The notes beneath the pieces are model-generated. The model was not told the origin of the DNA, searched no databases, and worked only from the letters and a program-made list of their open reading frames with translations. This document shows, one piece after another, positions 8,369 to 15,421 of a DNA stretch of 34,550 nt (positions are counted from its first letter, which is position 1; every line of letters starts with the position of its first letter). Position numbers and translations under genes: made by a program. Source of the DNA: JBKSMP01 sp964582055 (GTDB lineage: Bacteria > Verrucomicrobiota > Verrucomicrobiia > Opitutales > UBA9783); the NCBI GenBank assembly GCA_964582055.1, contig CAZOPT010000005.1, positions 1-34,550 of the forward strand, in the 5' to 3' direction.

Positions 8369-9153
8369 TACACCCTACGGCTATTATTGATGTAAATGTT
8401 TTGGTCCCACAAAATTGCCAAGTAGGACCTTTTTGTATTATTGAAGAAGGGGTGAGTTTAGCAGAAGGTGTTTGTTTAGATGCACATGTGGTTCTTAAAA
8501 AAGGTACAATTCTCCAAAATAATGTACATGTACATGCAGGTGCCATTATAGGCGATGATCCCCAAATTAGCGGGAAATCTTTTGATTTTGAAAGTGGTGT
8601 ATGTATTGGAGAATTTACTGAAATTCGAGAAGGAGTTACTATACATCGTGCTTCTGGGGAAGGTAAAAACACACAAATAGGAGTGCATTGTCTTTTAATG
8701 GCGTTTTCGCATGTGGGACATGATACAGTTATAGGAAATCATTGCATTATTGTTAATAATGTTCTTTTAGCCGGCTGTGTAACCTTACAAGATTATGTTT
8801 TTATGAGTGGTGGGTCTATGGTTCATCAATTTGTCCATATTGGAGAAAGTGCTTTTGTATCGGGCAATTCGGAAGTTACGTGTCATATTCCACCCTTTGT
8901 GACTGTTTTAGAACGTAATCGTGTTTCAAATTTAAACGTAGTTGGATTGCAACGCAGGGGTTTTACATCTCCAGAAATGGTAGATATAAAAACACTTTAT
9001 CGAGAAATCTATGATGGCGTAAGTTTATCGTTTAAGAAGAAAGCTCAAAAAGCTTTAGATGAAGAACGTTATCAAACAGAAAAAGGAAAACAATTTCTAC
9101 AGTTTTTTCTGAATCCAAAACCAGAACGCGGTTTTGTATATCCCTTACCTTAA
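8365..9153 (+). CDS. lpxA: UDP-N-acetylglucosamine O-acyltransferase LpxA
   Basis: LpxA moves a 3-hydroxyacyl chain from acyl carrier protein to the 3-OH of UDP-GlcNAc, the first step of lipid A synthesis in the cytoplasm. The 262-aa protein is a left-handed beta-helix of hexapeptide repeats followed by a helical C-terminus from about residue 190. Diagnostic motifs are GDDPQ (63-67), IREGVTIHRAS (87-97) and the catalytic-His region SHVGHD (H116/H119), with GLQRRGF near 193-199. Length matches the family (about 260 aa). The ATG overlaps the rng stop by 4 bp. No other lpx gene or fabZ is adjacent, unlike the lpxD-fabZ-lpxA clusters of many Gram-negatives. It supports the presence of an LPS-bearing outer membrane. 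Confidence 0.95.
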   Translation: MIHPTAIIDVNVLVPQNCQVGPFCIIEEGVSLAEGVCLDAHVVLKKGTILQNNVHVHAGAIIGDDPQISGKSFDFESGVCIGEFTEIREGVTIHRASGEGKNTQIGVHCLLMAFSHVGHDTVIGNHCIIVNNVLLAGCVTLQDYVFMSGGSMVHQFVHIGESAFVSGNSEVTCHIPPFVTVLERNRVSNLNVVGLQRRGFTSPEMVDIKTLYREIYDGVSLSFKKKAQKALDEERYQTEKGKQFLQFFLNPKPERGFVYPLP

Positions 9154-9321
9154 AGGACTTAAATAAAAGAGATCTTGCAAAAATTGTTATAAAAACAAAA
9201 CTGTGAATTTCCATTTTTGACCTTTACAAGCTGCGTCGAATTCTGTAAAAAGTAATAAGGACTGAGAGAAAGCTAACGAACACTAAAAGTAAAACAAATA
9301 AAACATACATAAGGACATAAA

Positions 9322-9921
9322 ATGTTGAATAAACTTGTAAAAATAATTGAAATTGCAGCAATAATTGGGCTCAATGGACTCGACATTTGGGGGAATCGGA
9401 TAGATGTATTTTACAAAGATGGACCAACAATAGTTATAGAAGGGATTGATGGAGTAGAATTACCTGAAGAATTAAGTGATCCTTATCATGACTTATGGAG
9501 TAAATATGGAAATAAAATTGAATTTGTTGGTATAAAACTCAATTTACCGCAGGAATTAATCCAGGATTGCAAATGTGAATATTGGAAAATACAGGATGAA
9601 TATTTAGAAAGTAGATTGCAAAAAGCTGTTTCAACAGAAAAGAAGTTTCATAATTGGTGTGAAATACAAACATTCCCTAATAATGATCCCATAAAATGGA
9701 AAAAACTACTTTATAAATATGCTATTATATTAAAAGTTGTTAACGAAAAAAATTACTTTATATTTTGGGATTTTTGTAAAAAAATAAAATTAGATCGTAT
9801 TTTAATAGATATTCATAGACGAGAAAAAGTAGGAGGAACATTTAGTGGATTCGTAGAAAATAATAATCCCGTAGAACAGTATTTGTGTTCTTTGAAAGAT
9901 TTAATTCTTTATGGATTTTAA
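9322..9921 (+). CDS. Unknown 199-aa protein
   Basis: I do not recognise this protein. It has 199 residues, no convincing signal peptide and one mildly hydrophobic stretch at about 5-18. It is rich in W, Y and F (for example KFHNWCEI and NYFIFWDF) and has alternating charged segments, suggesting a folded soluble alpha/beta protein. The start at ATG 9322 is supported by an AAGGA ribosome site 8 bp upstream. It stands alone: 168 bp separate it from lpxA, and it converges on the metallopeptidase gene at 9998, with a hairpin terminator between them. Its isolation, tail-to-tail partner and lack of familiar motifs mark it as accessory. It could be a toxin, immunity or effector protein, but nothing in the sequence shows that. 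Confidence 0.75.
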   Translation: MLNKLVKIIEIAAIIGLNGLDIWGNRIDVFYKDGPTIVIEGIDGVELPEELSDPYHDLWSKYGNKIEFVGIKLNLPQELIQDCKCEYWKIQDEYLESRLQKAVSTEKKFHNWCEIQTFPNNDPIKWKKLLYKYAIILKVVNEKNYFIFWDFCKKIKLDRILIDIHRREKVGGTFSGFVENNNPVEQYLCSLKDLILYGF

Positions 9922-9946
9922 AATTTAAACTATTTATTGTATAAAA

Positions 9947-9977
9947 ATGTTCAGCCCGTTTACTTAGGCTGAAACAT
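9947..9977. terminator. Bidirectional hairpin terminator between convergent genes
   Basis: TTCAGCC (9950-9956) and GGCTGAA (9967-9973) form a perfect 7-bp stem with a 10-nt loop. Outside a single bulged A, a further ATG/CAT can pair. T-rich DNA follows to the right (AATTTTTATT), and T-rich sequence follows on the minus strand as well. It lies between the stop codons at 9921 and 9998. Confidence 0.7.
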
Positions 9978-9997
9978 AGAAATTTTTATTAAAAAGC

Positions 9998-11254
9998 TTA
10001 CTCAATACTGTTCACTTCGATATATTTTGGCAATAGCCTAATTATTTTATTATTAAGATTTATTTTTCTTTGAATATAAAATTCTTTATTAACTTTTTCT
10101 ATATTAAAATGTACAAAAATAGTATCTAAATTGTTTTTATGTAACTCAAAAAATTTCTGTACATTTATCCTCTCTTTATTTCTTGCACTACGTGTAGTAT
10201 TATAAAATTGATAAAAAAATTTCTTCAATGAATGTTTAGGATTAACTTTTAGTAAAGACATTTTTAGCAAATCGAATTTTTCAAGTATTGTTTGAACATA
10301 TTTTTCCCTTAAAATAATAGACATATTTTTCCAAAAGTTTATGTCCTTAGCAGAAAAGTGGGACCAAGAAATAATAGTGTTATCTTTATAAAATTCCATC
10401 AAAAATGTTGTTTCACCGATAAAAACAAAATCATCATCTTCTATTTTCCGCTCATTTCCTAAAATAACTGTCATTTCATCGAGGAAATCATCATTTTCTT
10501 CATTCCCCCAAAAATTTAAGTATTTATCATCTAAAATACCAATACCATTTTTTAAATTTAGCTTATTTGCTAAAAAATCTTGCATAGAAATTTTACTTTT
10601 TAGAATGGTTAAAATATCACCGTTTTGATCATATTCATCTGCTAAATCAAGGTCCCAATATTGATCTATTCTTTCTAGCTGATTCAATGCATGTAAGAAT
10701 TCGTGGGCTAGTGTGATAAAAAAAGGTAGTTTTTGCTCACGAAGGTGATAGTGCCAGTTATCTGGATCGTCAGGATCGACTAGTTTTATTAAACACGGAC
10801 GGTAGAGCATGTTCATTTTTAGAAGATTTTCCAAATCATCTGTATCGGTAAAATAATTTCCATCGAATTCAGCAAAAACCGAATTGATAGCGATTTCAAA
10901 GCAAAAAACCTGTTTACCATCAGGAGATTTTTTCGTATTTTTAAGGACAACGCTAGCACTCGAATTCGAAGTCAGCGAAAATTCAAACTGAAAACTTAAC
11001 CCCTGGTGTTGTTTTTTCCAGAACTGAAAAGCTTTCCAGAGGTTTTGGCCGCTGGGGAGTTTGAGTTGTTCTTCGATGAGAAGACGGATGTTAGTTTCTA
11101 GATTTGTACGTTTTTCGCCTTTAGTTATGGTGCTGAAGTTGAAGTAATTTGAGATCGTTCCCCATTGAATTTTTTCTGTATCAGCAGCAAAACAAGGGAA
11201 AAGTGGACGGATAGCCATCCATGCAGTCGCAAGTATTTTGTAATATTTTTTCAT
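9998..11254 (-). CDS. Secreted zinc metallopeptidase of the HExxH type, resembling M91/NleD effector proteases
   Basis: The 418-aa protein has an N-terminal signal peptide (lysines at 2-3, hydrophobic core about 7-21, likely cut after CFAA near residue 24), so it should leave the cytoplasm. The motif TLAHEFLHALNQ gives H184, E185 and H188, the zinc and catalytic residues of a metallopeptidase. A later DEMTVILG (259-266) could supply a third zinc ligand, as the downstream E does in peptidase family M91 (NleD-like type III effectors). The order of a GxxLW helix, a beta-rich stretch, then HExxH also resembles that family. The long K/N-rich C-terminal part (290-418) matches nothing I know. It stands alone between two terminator-like hairpin regions. 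Effector role and substrate are inference; the peptidase call rests on the motif. Confidence 0.72.
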   Translation of the reverse strand: MKKYYKILATAWMAIRPLFPCFAADTEKIQWGTISNYFNFSTITKGEKRTNLETNIRLLIEEQLKLPSGQNLWKAFQFWKKQHQGLSFQFEFSLTSNSSASVVLKNTKKSPDGKQVFCFEIAINSVFAEFDGNYFTDTDDLENLLKMNMLYRPCLIKLVDPDDPDNWHYHLREQKLPFFITLAHEFLHALNQLERIDQYWDLDLADEYDQNGDILTILKSKISMQDFLANKLNLKNGIGILDDKYLNFWGNEENDDFLDEMTVILGNERKIEDDDFVFIGETTFLMEFYKDNTIISWSHFSAKDINFWKNMSIILREKYVQTILEKFDLLKMSLLKVNPKHSLKKFFYQFYNTTRSARNKERINVQKFFELHKNNLDTIFVHFNIEKVNKEFYIQRKINLNNKIIRLLPKYIEVNSIE

Positions 11255-11552
11255 CGTTAAAAAAGAGTGTTGAATTGAGTTAAATTAAGAGTGTGAAAAT
11301 GCTTAGTTAATGCTTTTAGAACTTTCGGCTAAACAACTGAAAGTTCCATTTTGCACAAACTAATTTTAGGGTTCTGTAAGTATTTTTTTAAGCTAAGCAG
11401 AACGGGCCAACTATGCGTCAGCCTATTTTTAGGTGCCTTATGCACCTTTGCATTGAATGTCATTACTTTTTTATTCTATTAAATCTAAAACAACTTGTAA
11501 AGTAAAAATTTTTAACACTCTGATATTAATTCTATTTAAAAAACTTTATTTT
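11255..11552. other. Gene-free stretch with three inverted repeats
   Basis: I see no coding frame here. Three perfect inverted repeats follow each other: GAACTTTC/GAAAGTTC (11319-11326 and 11339-11346, 12-nt loop), GTTCTG/CAGAAC (about 11371-11376 and 11398-11403) and AGGTGC/GCACCT (11431-11436 and 11442-11447, 5-nt loop). None is followed by a clean T-run on the minus strand, so they are not textbook terminators for the DUF5131 gene. They may be a structured leader of the metallopeptidase mRNA or an unrecognised small RNA. Confidence 0.45.
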
Positions 11553-12329
11553 TTATAAATTAAGTTCTTGTTGGATCACTTGTAATCCGAAGTCTAATGG
11601 ATTTGTGTAGTAATTTAACCCCAGTTGTTGAGCCGCTTTTTTGCCAGCTGATCGATGAGGATAATGATACCATTTCCCAGCTTTAACAAAATAAGTTCCT
11701 GTTTCGATAAATGAAAAATTTATATGAGCTGTTTTACACTCTTGATGAAGTGTTTTTACCCATTCATAATGCAAAGGGCGTGCACTTTCATAATTTTCGC
11801 CACAAACGAGTACTTGTTGAATTTGCCCTGAAATTTTATGTTTCTTTAAAGAAATCGGACCAATAAAGGGTGCTACCATAAGGCCTTTGTTTTTAAACGG
11901 TAGATCTAATAAAATGGGAATTCTTTCGTCGGCTCGTATTTGATTCTCAATGGATACATTTAAAAAAACATGCGGCCAACCATTTCCCCAGTTTTTAGGT
12001 AAAACTTTCAAAATTCGTTCAGGACGTTTGGTCAAAAGAAAGAAAATAACATCAGGACGTTGATGCATTATTTCCCACGCTTTTATGCGCCATTCGTCCG
12101 CTTCTTTTATAAAAAAATCAGAAGTCAGACAAACGTATAATTGCGTGCCACTTTTTACCTTGTAACCTACTCTTCGATCCCGTTGAATGGGGTAATCAAA
12201 TTGTTTTTTTACTTTGTAAATCGTGTGGCCATTTTTACCATTTCGTTGATCCCAATAATACATGTAACAATGAGTACACCCTTCGCTTTTTTTTATACAA
12301 CCATGCCAAGGATTCCAAATGTTTCGCAT
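11553..12329 (-). CDS. DUF5131 (phage Gp37/Gp68-type) predicted Fe-S protein
   Basis: The 258-aa protein begins NIWNPWHGC and continues to GCTHCY, giving C11, C18 and C21: the CX6CX2C cluster of the DUF5131 family. It is a radical-SAM-like family of unknown reaction found on phages and in scattered bacterial genomes. Other conserved segments include the VCLTSDFF block, FFLLTKRP, a VSIEN-type segment and VCGENYESARPL. Length is normal for the family. The gene lies 18 bp after the hexapeptide-repeat gene on the same strand, so the two are probably co-transcribed. The usual neighbour of many DUF5131 genes, a three-Cys-motif partner protein, is not seen. Phage or mobile ancestry is likely but there are no other phage genes here. 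Confidence 0.85.
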   Translation of the reverse strand: MRNIWNPWHGCIKKSEGCTHCYMYYWDQRNGKNGHTIYKVKKQFDYPIQRDRRVGYKVKSGTQLYVCLTSDFFIKEADEWRIKAWEIMHQRPDVIFFLLTKRPERILKVLPKNWGNGWPHVFLNVSIENQIRADERIPILLDLPFKNKGLMVAPFIGPISLKKHKISGQIQQVLVCGENYESARPLHYEWVKTLHQECKTAHINFSFIETGTYFVKAGKWYHYPHRSAGKKAAQQLGLNYYTNPLDFGLQVIQQELNL

Positions 12330-12347
12330 GCTGTTAAATCAGAAACG

Positions 12348-12998
12348 TTATGGCAAACGTGTTCCTTTGAAAGCTTCACAGGGAAAAACTTTTGTTTTTG
12401 GAAATAAACACGAACCAGGTTGTAAAACGGCGTTGCAACCAACTTCTGCGTAATCTCCTAAAATAGCTCCAAATTTTTTTAACCCTGTTGGAAAAGGATT
12501 ATTGTTAATGTCTCGCATAGAAATAGGTTGGCGGTCAAAGCGAAGATTGGATAAAATAGCTCCAGCACCTAAATGAGCTCCTGTTCCTAAAATGGAATCT
12601 CCTACATAATTAAAATGTGGGACTTGAACATGATTTAAAAGAAGGGCGTTTTTGAATTCACAAGAATTGCCAAGTACGCAGTTTTCTCCAATAATCACAT
12701 TGCTACGAATATAAACTCCTGGACGCAATTCGCAATTGTTTCCAATGTAAACCGGCCCTTGAATCGTTCCGAAAGCTGGCAATTGTACATTTTCTCCAAT
12801 AAAAATGTTACCATTAATAATAAAGTTTTGTGGAATCGGTGAATAAATACGTTTTTCTAACGGTGTTTTTTCAAAAAAAGCTTTAAGGGCTAGTTGAATA
12901 TTCGGAAGCCACTCATAAACAGGTTGTTTAAGATCAAAAAAGTCGTTAAACATCCAGTCGTTTTTAATTTCATTAAATAATTGAAATGCATGTATCAT
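12348..12998 (-). CDS. Left-handed beta-helix (hexapeptide-repeat) nucleotidyl/acyltransferase-like protein
   Basis: The 216-aa protein has an N-terminal helical region (about 1-55) and then hexapeptide repeats (about 58-200), including IFIGENVQLP, VYIGNNCELRPGVYIRSNVIIGEN, GNSCEFKN and a GTGAHLGAGAILSN segment. These are like the C-terminal helix of GlmU-type sugar-nucleotide enzymes, but there is no N-terminal nucleotidyltransferase domain. I have an impression of similar stand-alone proteins in Verrucomicrobia, annotated as UDP-GlcNAc pyrophosphorylase-like; that is recollection, not a search. It could be an acetyltransferase acting on a sugar. It is upstream of the DUF5131 gene by 18 bp. 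Substrate unknown. Confidence 0.8.
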   Translation of the reverse strand: MIHAFQLFNEIKNDWMFNDFFDLKQPVYEWLPNIQLALKAFFEKTPLEKRIYSPIPQNFIINGNIFIGENVQLPAFGTIQGPVYIGNNCELRPGVYIRSNVIIGENCVLGNSCEFKNALLLNHVQVPHFNYVGDSILGTGAHLGAGAILSNLRFDRQPISMRDINNNPFPTGLKKFGAILGDYAEVGCNAVLQPGSCLFPKTKVFPCEAFKGTRLP

Positions 12999-13039
12999 TT
13001 TTATTGCTTTCTTTTACAGAACAAAATAAAATTAAATTT

Positions 13040-13144
13040 ATGGCAAGTTCTATTAATTTTATTCTTACAAAAGATGGCGTGCAATTGGTTGCGGGTGATG
13101 AAGTATCAGAAAATGAAACCCATAAAGGACAGGATAAGGAGTAA
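13040..13144 (+). CDS. Possible 34-aa small protein
   Basis: A short frame from ATG 13040 to TAA encodes 34 residues beginning MASSINFILTKDGV and ending in a charged E/K/D-rich tail. The composition looks protein-like and the next gene's ribosome site (AAGGAG at 13136-13141) is embedded in its last codons, suggesting translational coupling. There is no clear ribosome site of its own. The frame stays open back to an ATG at 12986, which would overlap the start of the divergent hexapeptide gene, so 13040 is preferred. No homologue is known to me; it could be only a leader. Confidence 0.4.
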   Translation: MASSINFILTKDGVQLVAGDEVSENETHKGQDKE

Positions 13145-13149
13145 GTTGT

Positions 13150-13410
13150 ATGAGTGTAAAAATGAATTCAGTCTTACCATCAACTTCTATAATTCCTCCT
13201 GTTGAAGCCTATGTGCCTGTGCAACCTGTAAACAATGATGTGCAAAAATTTCAGGAAGAAAAAGAAAAACCTGCAAAACATTGGACAGAAGATCGTGTTA
13301 TGAATACCTTCGTTGAGCAAAGTCTGGCAGGTTTACGAAGAAATGCTGAAGAGAAACTTAAAAATTTTCGTAAGGAATTGGAAGAAGAGGAAAGTTTTGG
13401 CCGTCGTTAA
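13150..13410 (+). CDS. Small hydrophilic protein of unknown function (86 aa)
   Basis: The protein has 86 residues: a proline-rich, probably disordered first third (PSTSIIPPVEAYVPVQPV), then a helical, charged C-terminal part from about 35 that looks like a short coiled coil (LKNFRKELEEEESFGRR). There is no signal peptide or membrane segment. The ribosome site AAGGAG lies 8 bp before ATG 13150, which makes this start firm. It follows the putative 34-aa frame by 5 bp. I recognise no family. Position beside the assembly gap means any downstream partner may be missing. Confidence 0.65.
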   Translation: MSVKMNSVLPSTSIIPPVEAYVPVQPVNNDVQKFQEEKEKPAKHWTEDRVMNTFVEQSLAGLRRNAEEKLKNFRKELEEEESFGRR

Positions 13411-13463
13411 TTATTAAAGCCTATTTAGATACTAAATTTGAAGATAAAAAATTTGTTAGGTTG

Positions 13464-13521
13464 TATGTTATTTATGTGTTTTAAAAATTTGAGCATCAAA
13501 TTTACCTTTTGAAATAACATA
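13464..13521. repeat. Nested perfect inverted repeats beside the assembly gap
   Basis: An outer 10-bp pair, TATGTTATTT (13464-13473) and AAATAACATA (13512-13521), encloses an inner 8-bp pair, AAATTTGA (13485-13492) and TCAAATTT (13496-13503), with a 3-nt loop GCA. Both are perfect. The inner hairpin could end transcription of the 13150-13410 gene, but the outer arms need another explanation. Confidence 0.6.
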
Positions 13522-13592
13522 AATACTACATTTGCAAACGATTTTGTTTTTATCTGTTTAGGAATAAGCCGATTACTTTTGGAGCGTATTTG

Positions 13593-13692
13593 NNNNNNNN
13601 NNNNNNNNNNNNNNNNNNNNNNNNNNNNNNNNNNNNNNNNNNNNNNNNNNNNNNNNNNNNNNNNNNNNNNNNNNNNNNNNNNNNNNNNNNNN
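13593..13692. other. Assembly gap of exactly 100 N
   Basis: One hundred unresolved bases join two contigs; the round number suggests a placeholder of unknown true size. Left of it, 13411-13592 has no gene, only the nested inverted repeat. Right of it, the tRNA-Arg gene begins after one base. Frames that run through the N-run are artefacts. Confidence 0.98.
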
Positions 13693-13693
13693 A

Positions 13694-13769
13694 TGGCGCT
13701 CTCGTCGGGACTCGAACCCGAATCTTCGGCTTCGGAGGCCAACGCTCTATCCAACTGAACTACGAGAGC
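13694..13769 (-). tRNA. tRNA-Arg (anticodon CCG)
   Basis: The minus strand folds into a full cloverleaf: acceptor stem GCTCTCG/CGAGAGC, D arm with AGTTGGATA loop, anticodon stem TTGGC/GCCGA with loop CTCCGAA (anticodon CCG at loop positions 3-5), a 4-nt variable loop, and T arm TCGGG-TTCGAGT-CCCGA. The discriminator is G and CCA is encoded, ending at 13694. Anticodon CCG reads CGG (Arg). Upstream on the minus strand a TTGACA box (complement of 13804-13809) is correctly placed for a promoter, though the -10 region is poor; a palindrome CTCTATGTAGAG sits close before the 5' end. Confidence 0.96.
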
Positions 13770-13857
13770 ACACTCTACATAGAGAATTTAAAAAAGCCTT
13801 TTTTGTCAATAAAATTGCTTGTATTTAAAAACAAAAAAGTTTGTTGTTTAATATATT

Positions 13858-15366
13858 ATGGTTCCATTATTAATTTTTGCAGCTTTGATTATGCCAATTT
13901 ATATTTGGTATATAAATTATCCTGTATTTTCAATAGGAGATTTAGGTATTGCTTGTAGCAGCTTTGGTTTAAGCTGTATATTGCTTATATTGTTTTTAAG
14001 ATTTTTTTGCAGAAACAAAAGTATTTTATTAGTTTTGAATTATAGTTTTTGGACTTTATTTTGGTTTGCTTTGCCTTTGAGTCGTTTGATTCGTGATGCT
14101 GCAATTTTTGAAATACTAAAGCATCCAAGCGTTTTAAAATATCAGTGGCTTATATTATTTCTATTTTGTAGCATTAGTTTATTATTATTATTATTACTTG
14201 CATTTAAATTTGAACATTACATTAAAAAAACAACTTCTTTGTTAAATACATTTTCAATAATTATCTTTTTAATTGTAGTTATTAAATGTTTTCATGTTGT
14301 TGCATGTGAATTTATTGCATTTAAAACAAAAAACGAAAGTAAAGATATAATTTTGGAAGACAAGATAAAACCAAATGTTTATCATATTTTATTGGATGCA
14401 TTTCCAAATCAGCCTGCCATAAAGCGTATAGGTGGAGATTTATCTCAATTTTATGATAAACTTAAGAATTTAGGTTTTTTAGTTTTTCCAAATTCAAGAT
14501 CTAATTACTATTCTACAGAGTATTCTGTATATAGTATGACGTCATTAAATTATATTGAAGGGGATGAAAGCTTATTATCGAGAAGAGAAGCTTGTCAATT
14601 AATTCAACAAAGCGATTTGTTTAAAATTTTCGCAAAAAAAAGTTATGATTTAAAGTTTTTTTGTAGTCCTAAATTGATTGAAGAAAAATATCCATCTTCT
14701 CACATTGTAAAAAATAGTAATGACAGTACTGCATTTGATTTTTTATATACATTAATTTGTTTTACGCCATTAAAGCATTATTTTGAGTACATATTTTCTA
14801 ATAAATTTAAACAGAATCTTATAGTATCACATAAAAATACACTTAAAGCTCTGGCAAAAATAGAAACAGAAAGTAACACTTTTGCTTTTGCTCATATTCT
14901 TTGTCCTCACGAGCCCTATGTATTTGGAAAAAGTTCTGGTAACAGTGTATTTTCAGGACTTGCACTAACGGCGGATAATGCAAATTTATTGACAGTAGAG
15001 AATATTAATAATTTAAAAGATAATATTTATGGTATTGCGGATTATGCAATTGAAGTACTTGAAGAACTTATTTTACGTTTTGAAAATAAAAAAATACAAC
15101 CTATTATTGTTTTACACAGTGATCATAGTTGTTTAAATTCAGCATTGCAAGAAAACTCACCATTAATAACTATGGATACAATTTATGGAAATTTGCTAGC
15201 AATTTATATACCGAAAGAATGGCATGAAGAAGCTAATAATTTAGAGTTTATTAATCTTTATAGATTTTTGTTAAATCATCTTTTTGGTGAAAAATATCTT
15301 TATTTACCTCAAGAACAAATATATAAAGGACAAAAAGTAAAGTATTGGCCACCGAAGGTATTATAA
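13858..15366 (+). CDS. Membrane-anchored sulfatase/alkaline-phosphatase-fold transferase
   Basis: The 502-aa protein has four or five hydrophobic helices in the first 150 residues (about 2-20, 32-50, 58-75, 97-116, 131-150) and then a soluble periplasmic domain. That domain carries marks of the sulfatase/LTA-synthase superfamily: KPNVYHILLDAF with metal-binding D180, SNYYSTEYS with T220 at the likely nucleophile position, HILCPHEPYVF with H351, and IIVLHSDHS with D422 and H423. Such proteins usually move phosphoglycerol, phosphoethanolamine or sulfate groups onto envelope glycans. Which group is moved cannot be told. It sits 88 bp after the tRNA gene and 55 bp before der. Codon usage is very AT-rich, more than in der, so its history may differ. 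Confidence 0.8.
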   Translation: MVPLLIFAALIMPIYIWYINYPVFSIGDLGIACSSFGLSCILLILFLRFFCRNKSILLVLNYSFWTLFWFALPLSRLIRDAAIFEILKHPSVLKYQWLILFLFCSISLLLLLLLAFKFEHYIKKTTSLLNTFSIIIFLIVVIKCFHVVACEFIAFKTKNESKDIILEDKIKPNVYHILLDAFPNQPAIKRIGGDLSQFYDKLKNLGFLVFPNSRSNYYSTEYSVYSMTSLNYIEGDESLLSRREACQLIQQSDLFKIFAKKSYDLKFFCSPKLIEEKYPSSHIVKNSNDSTAFDFLYTLICFTPLKHYFEYIFSNKFKQNLIVSHKNTLKALAKIETESNTFAFAHILCPHEPYVFGKSSGNSVFSGLALTADNANLLTVENINNLKDNIYGIADYAIEVLEELILRFENKKIQPIIVLHSDHSCLNSALQENSPLITMDTIYGNLLAIYIPKEWHEEANNLEFINLYRFLLNHLFGEKYLYLPQEQIYKGQKVKYWPPKVL

Positions 15367-15421
15367 AAACGAACGCAGATTACGCTTGCCAAGGGAGTTG
15401 TTTTTGTAGAAATTAAGGGGT

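Noticed and set aside
12981..13205. 74-codon + strand frame beginning inside the hexapeptide gene's 5' end
   Set aside because: It starts with TTG, overlaps the better-supported 34-aa frame and the well-started 86-aa gene in another frame, and its K/L/I-rich composition looks like AT-rich noise.
13425..13958. Two frames that run through the N-run in both directions
   Set aside because: Both owe their length to unresolved bases; one covers the tRNA gene.
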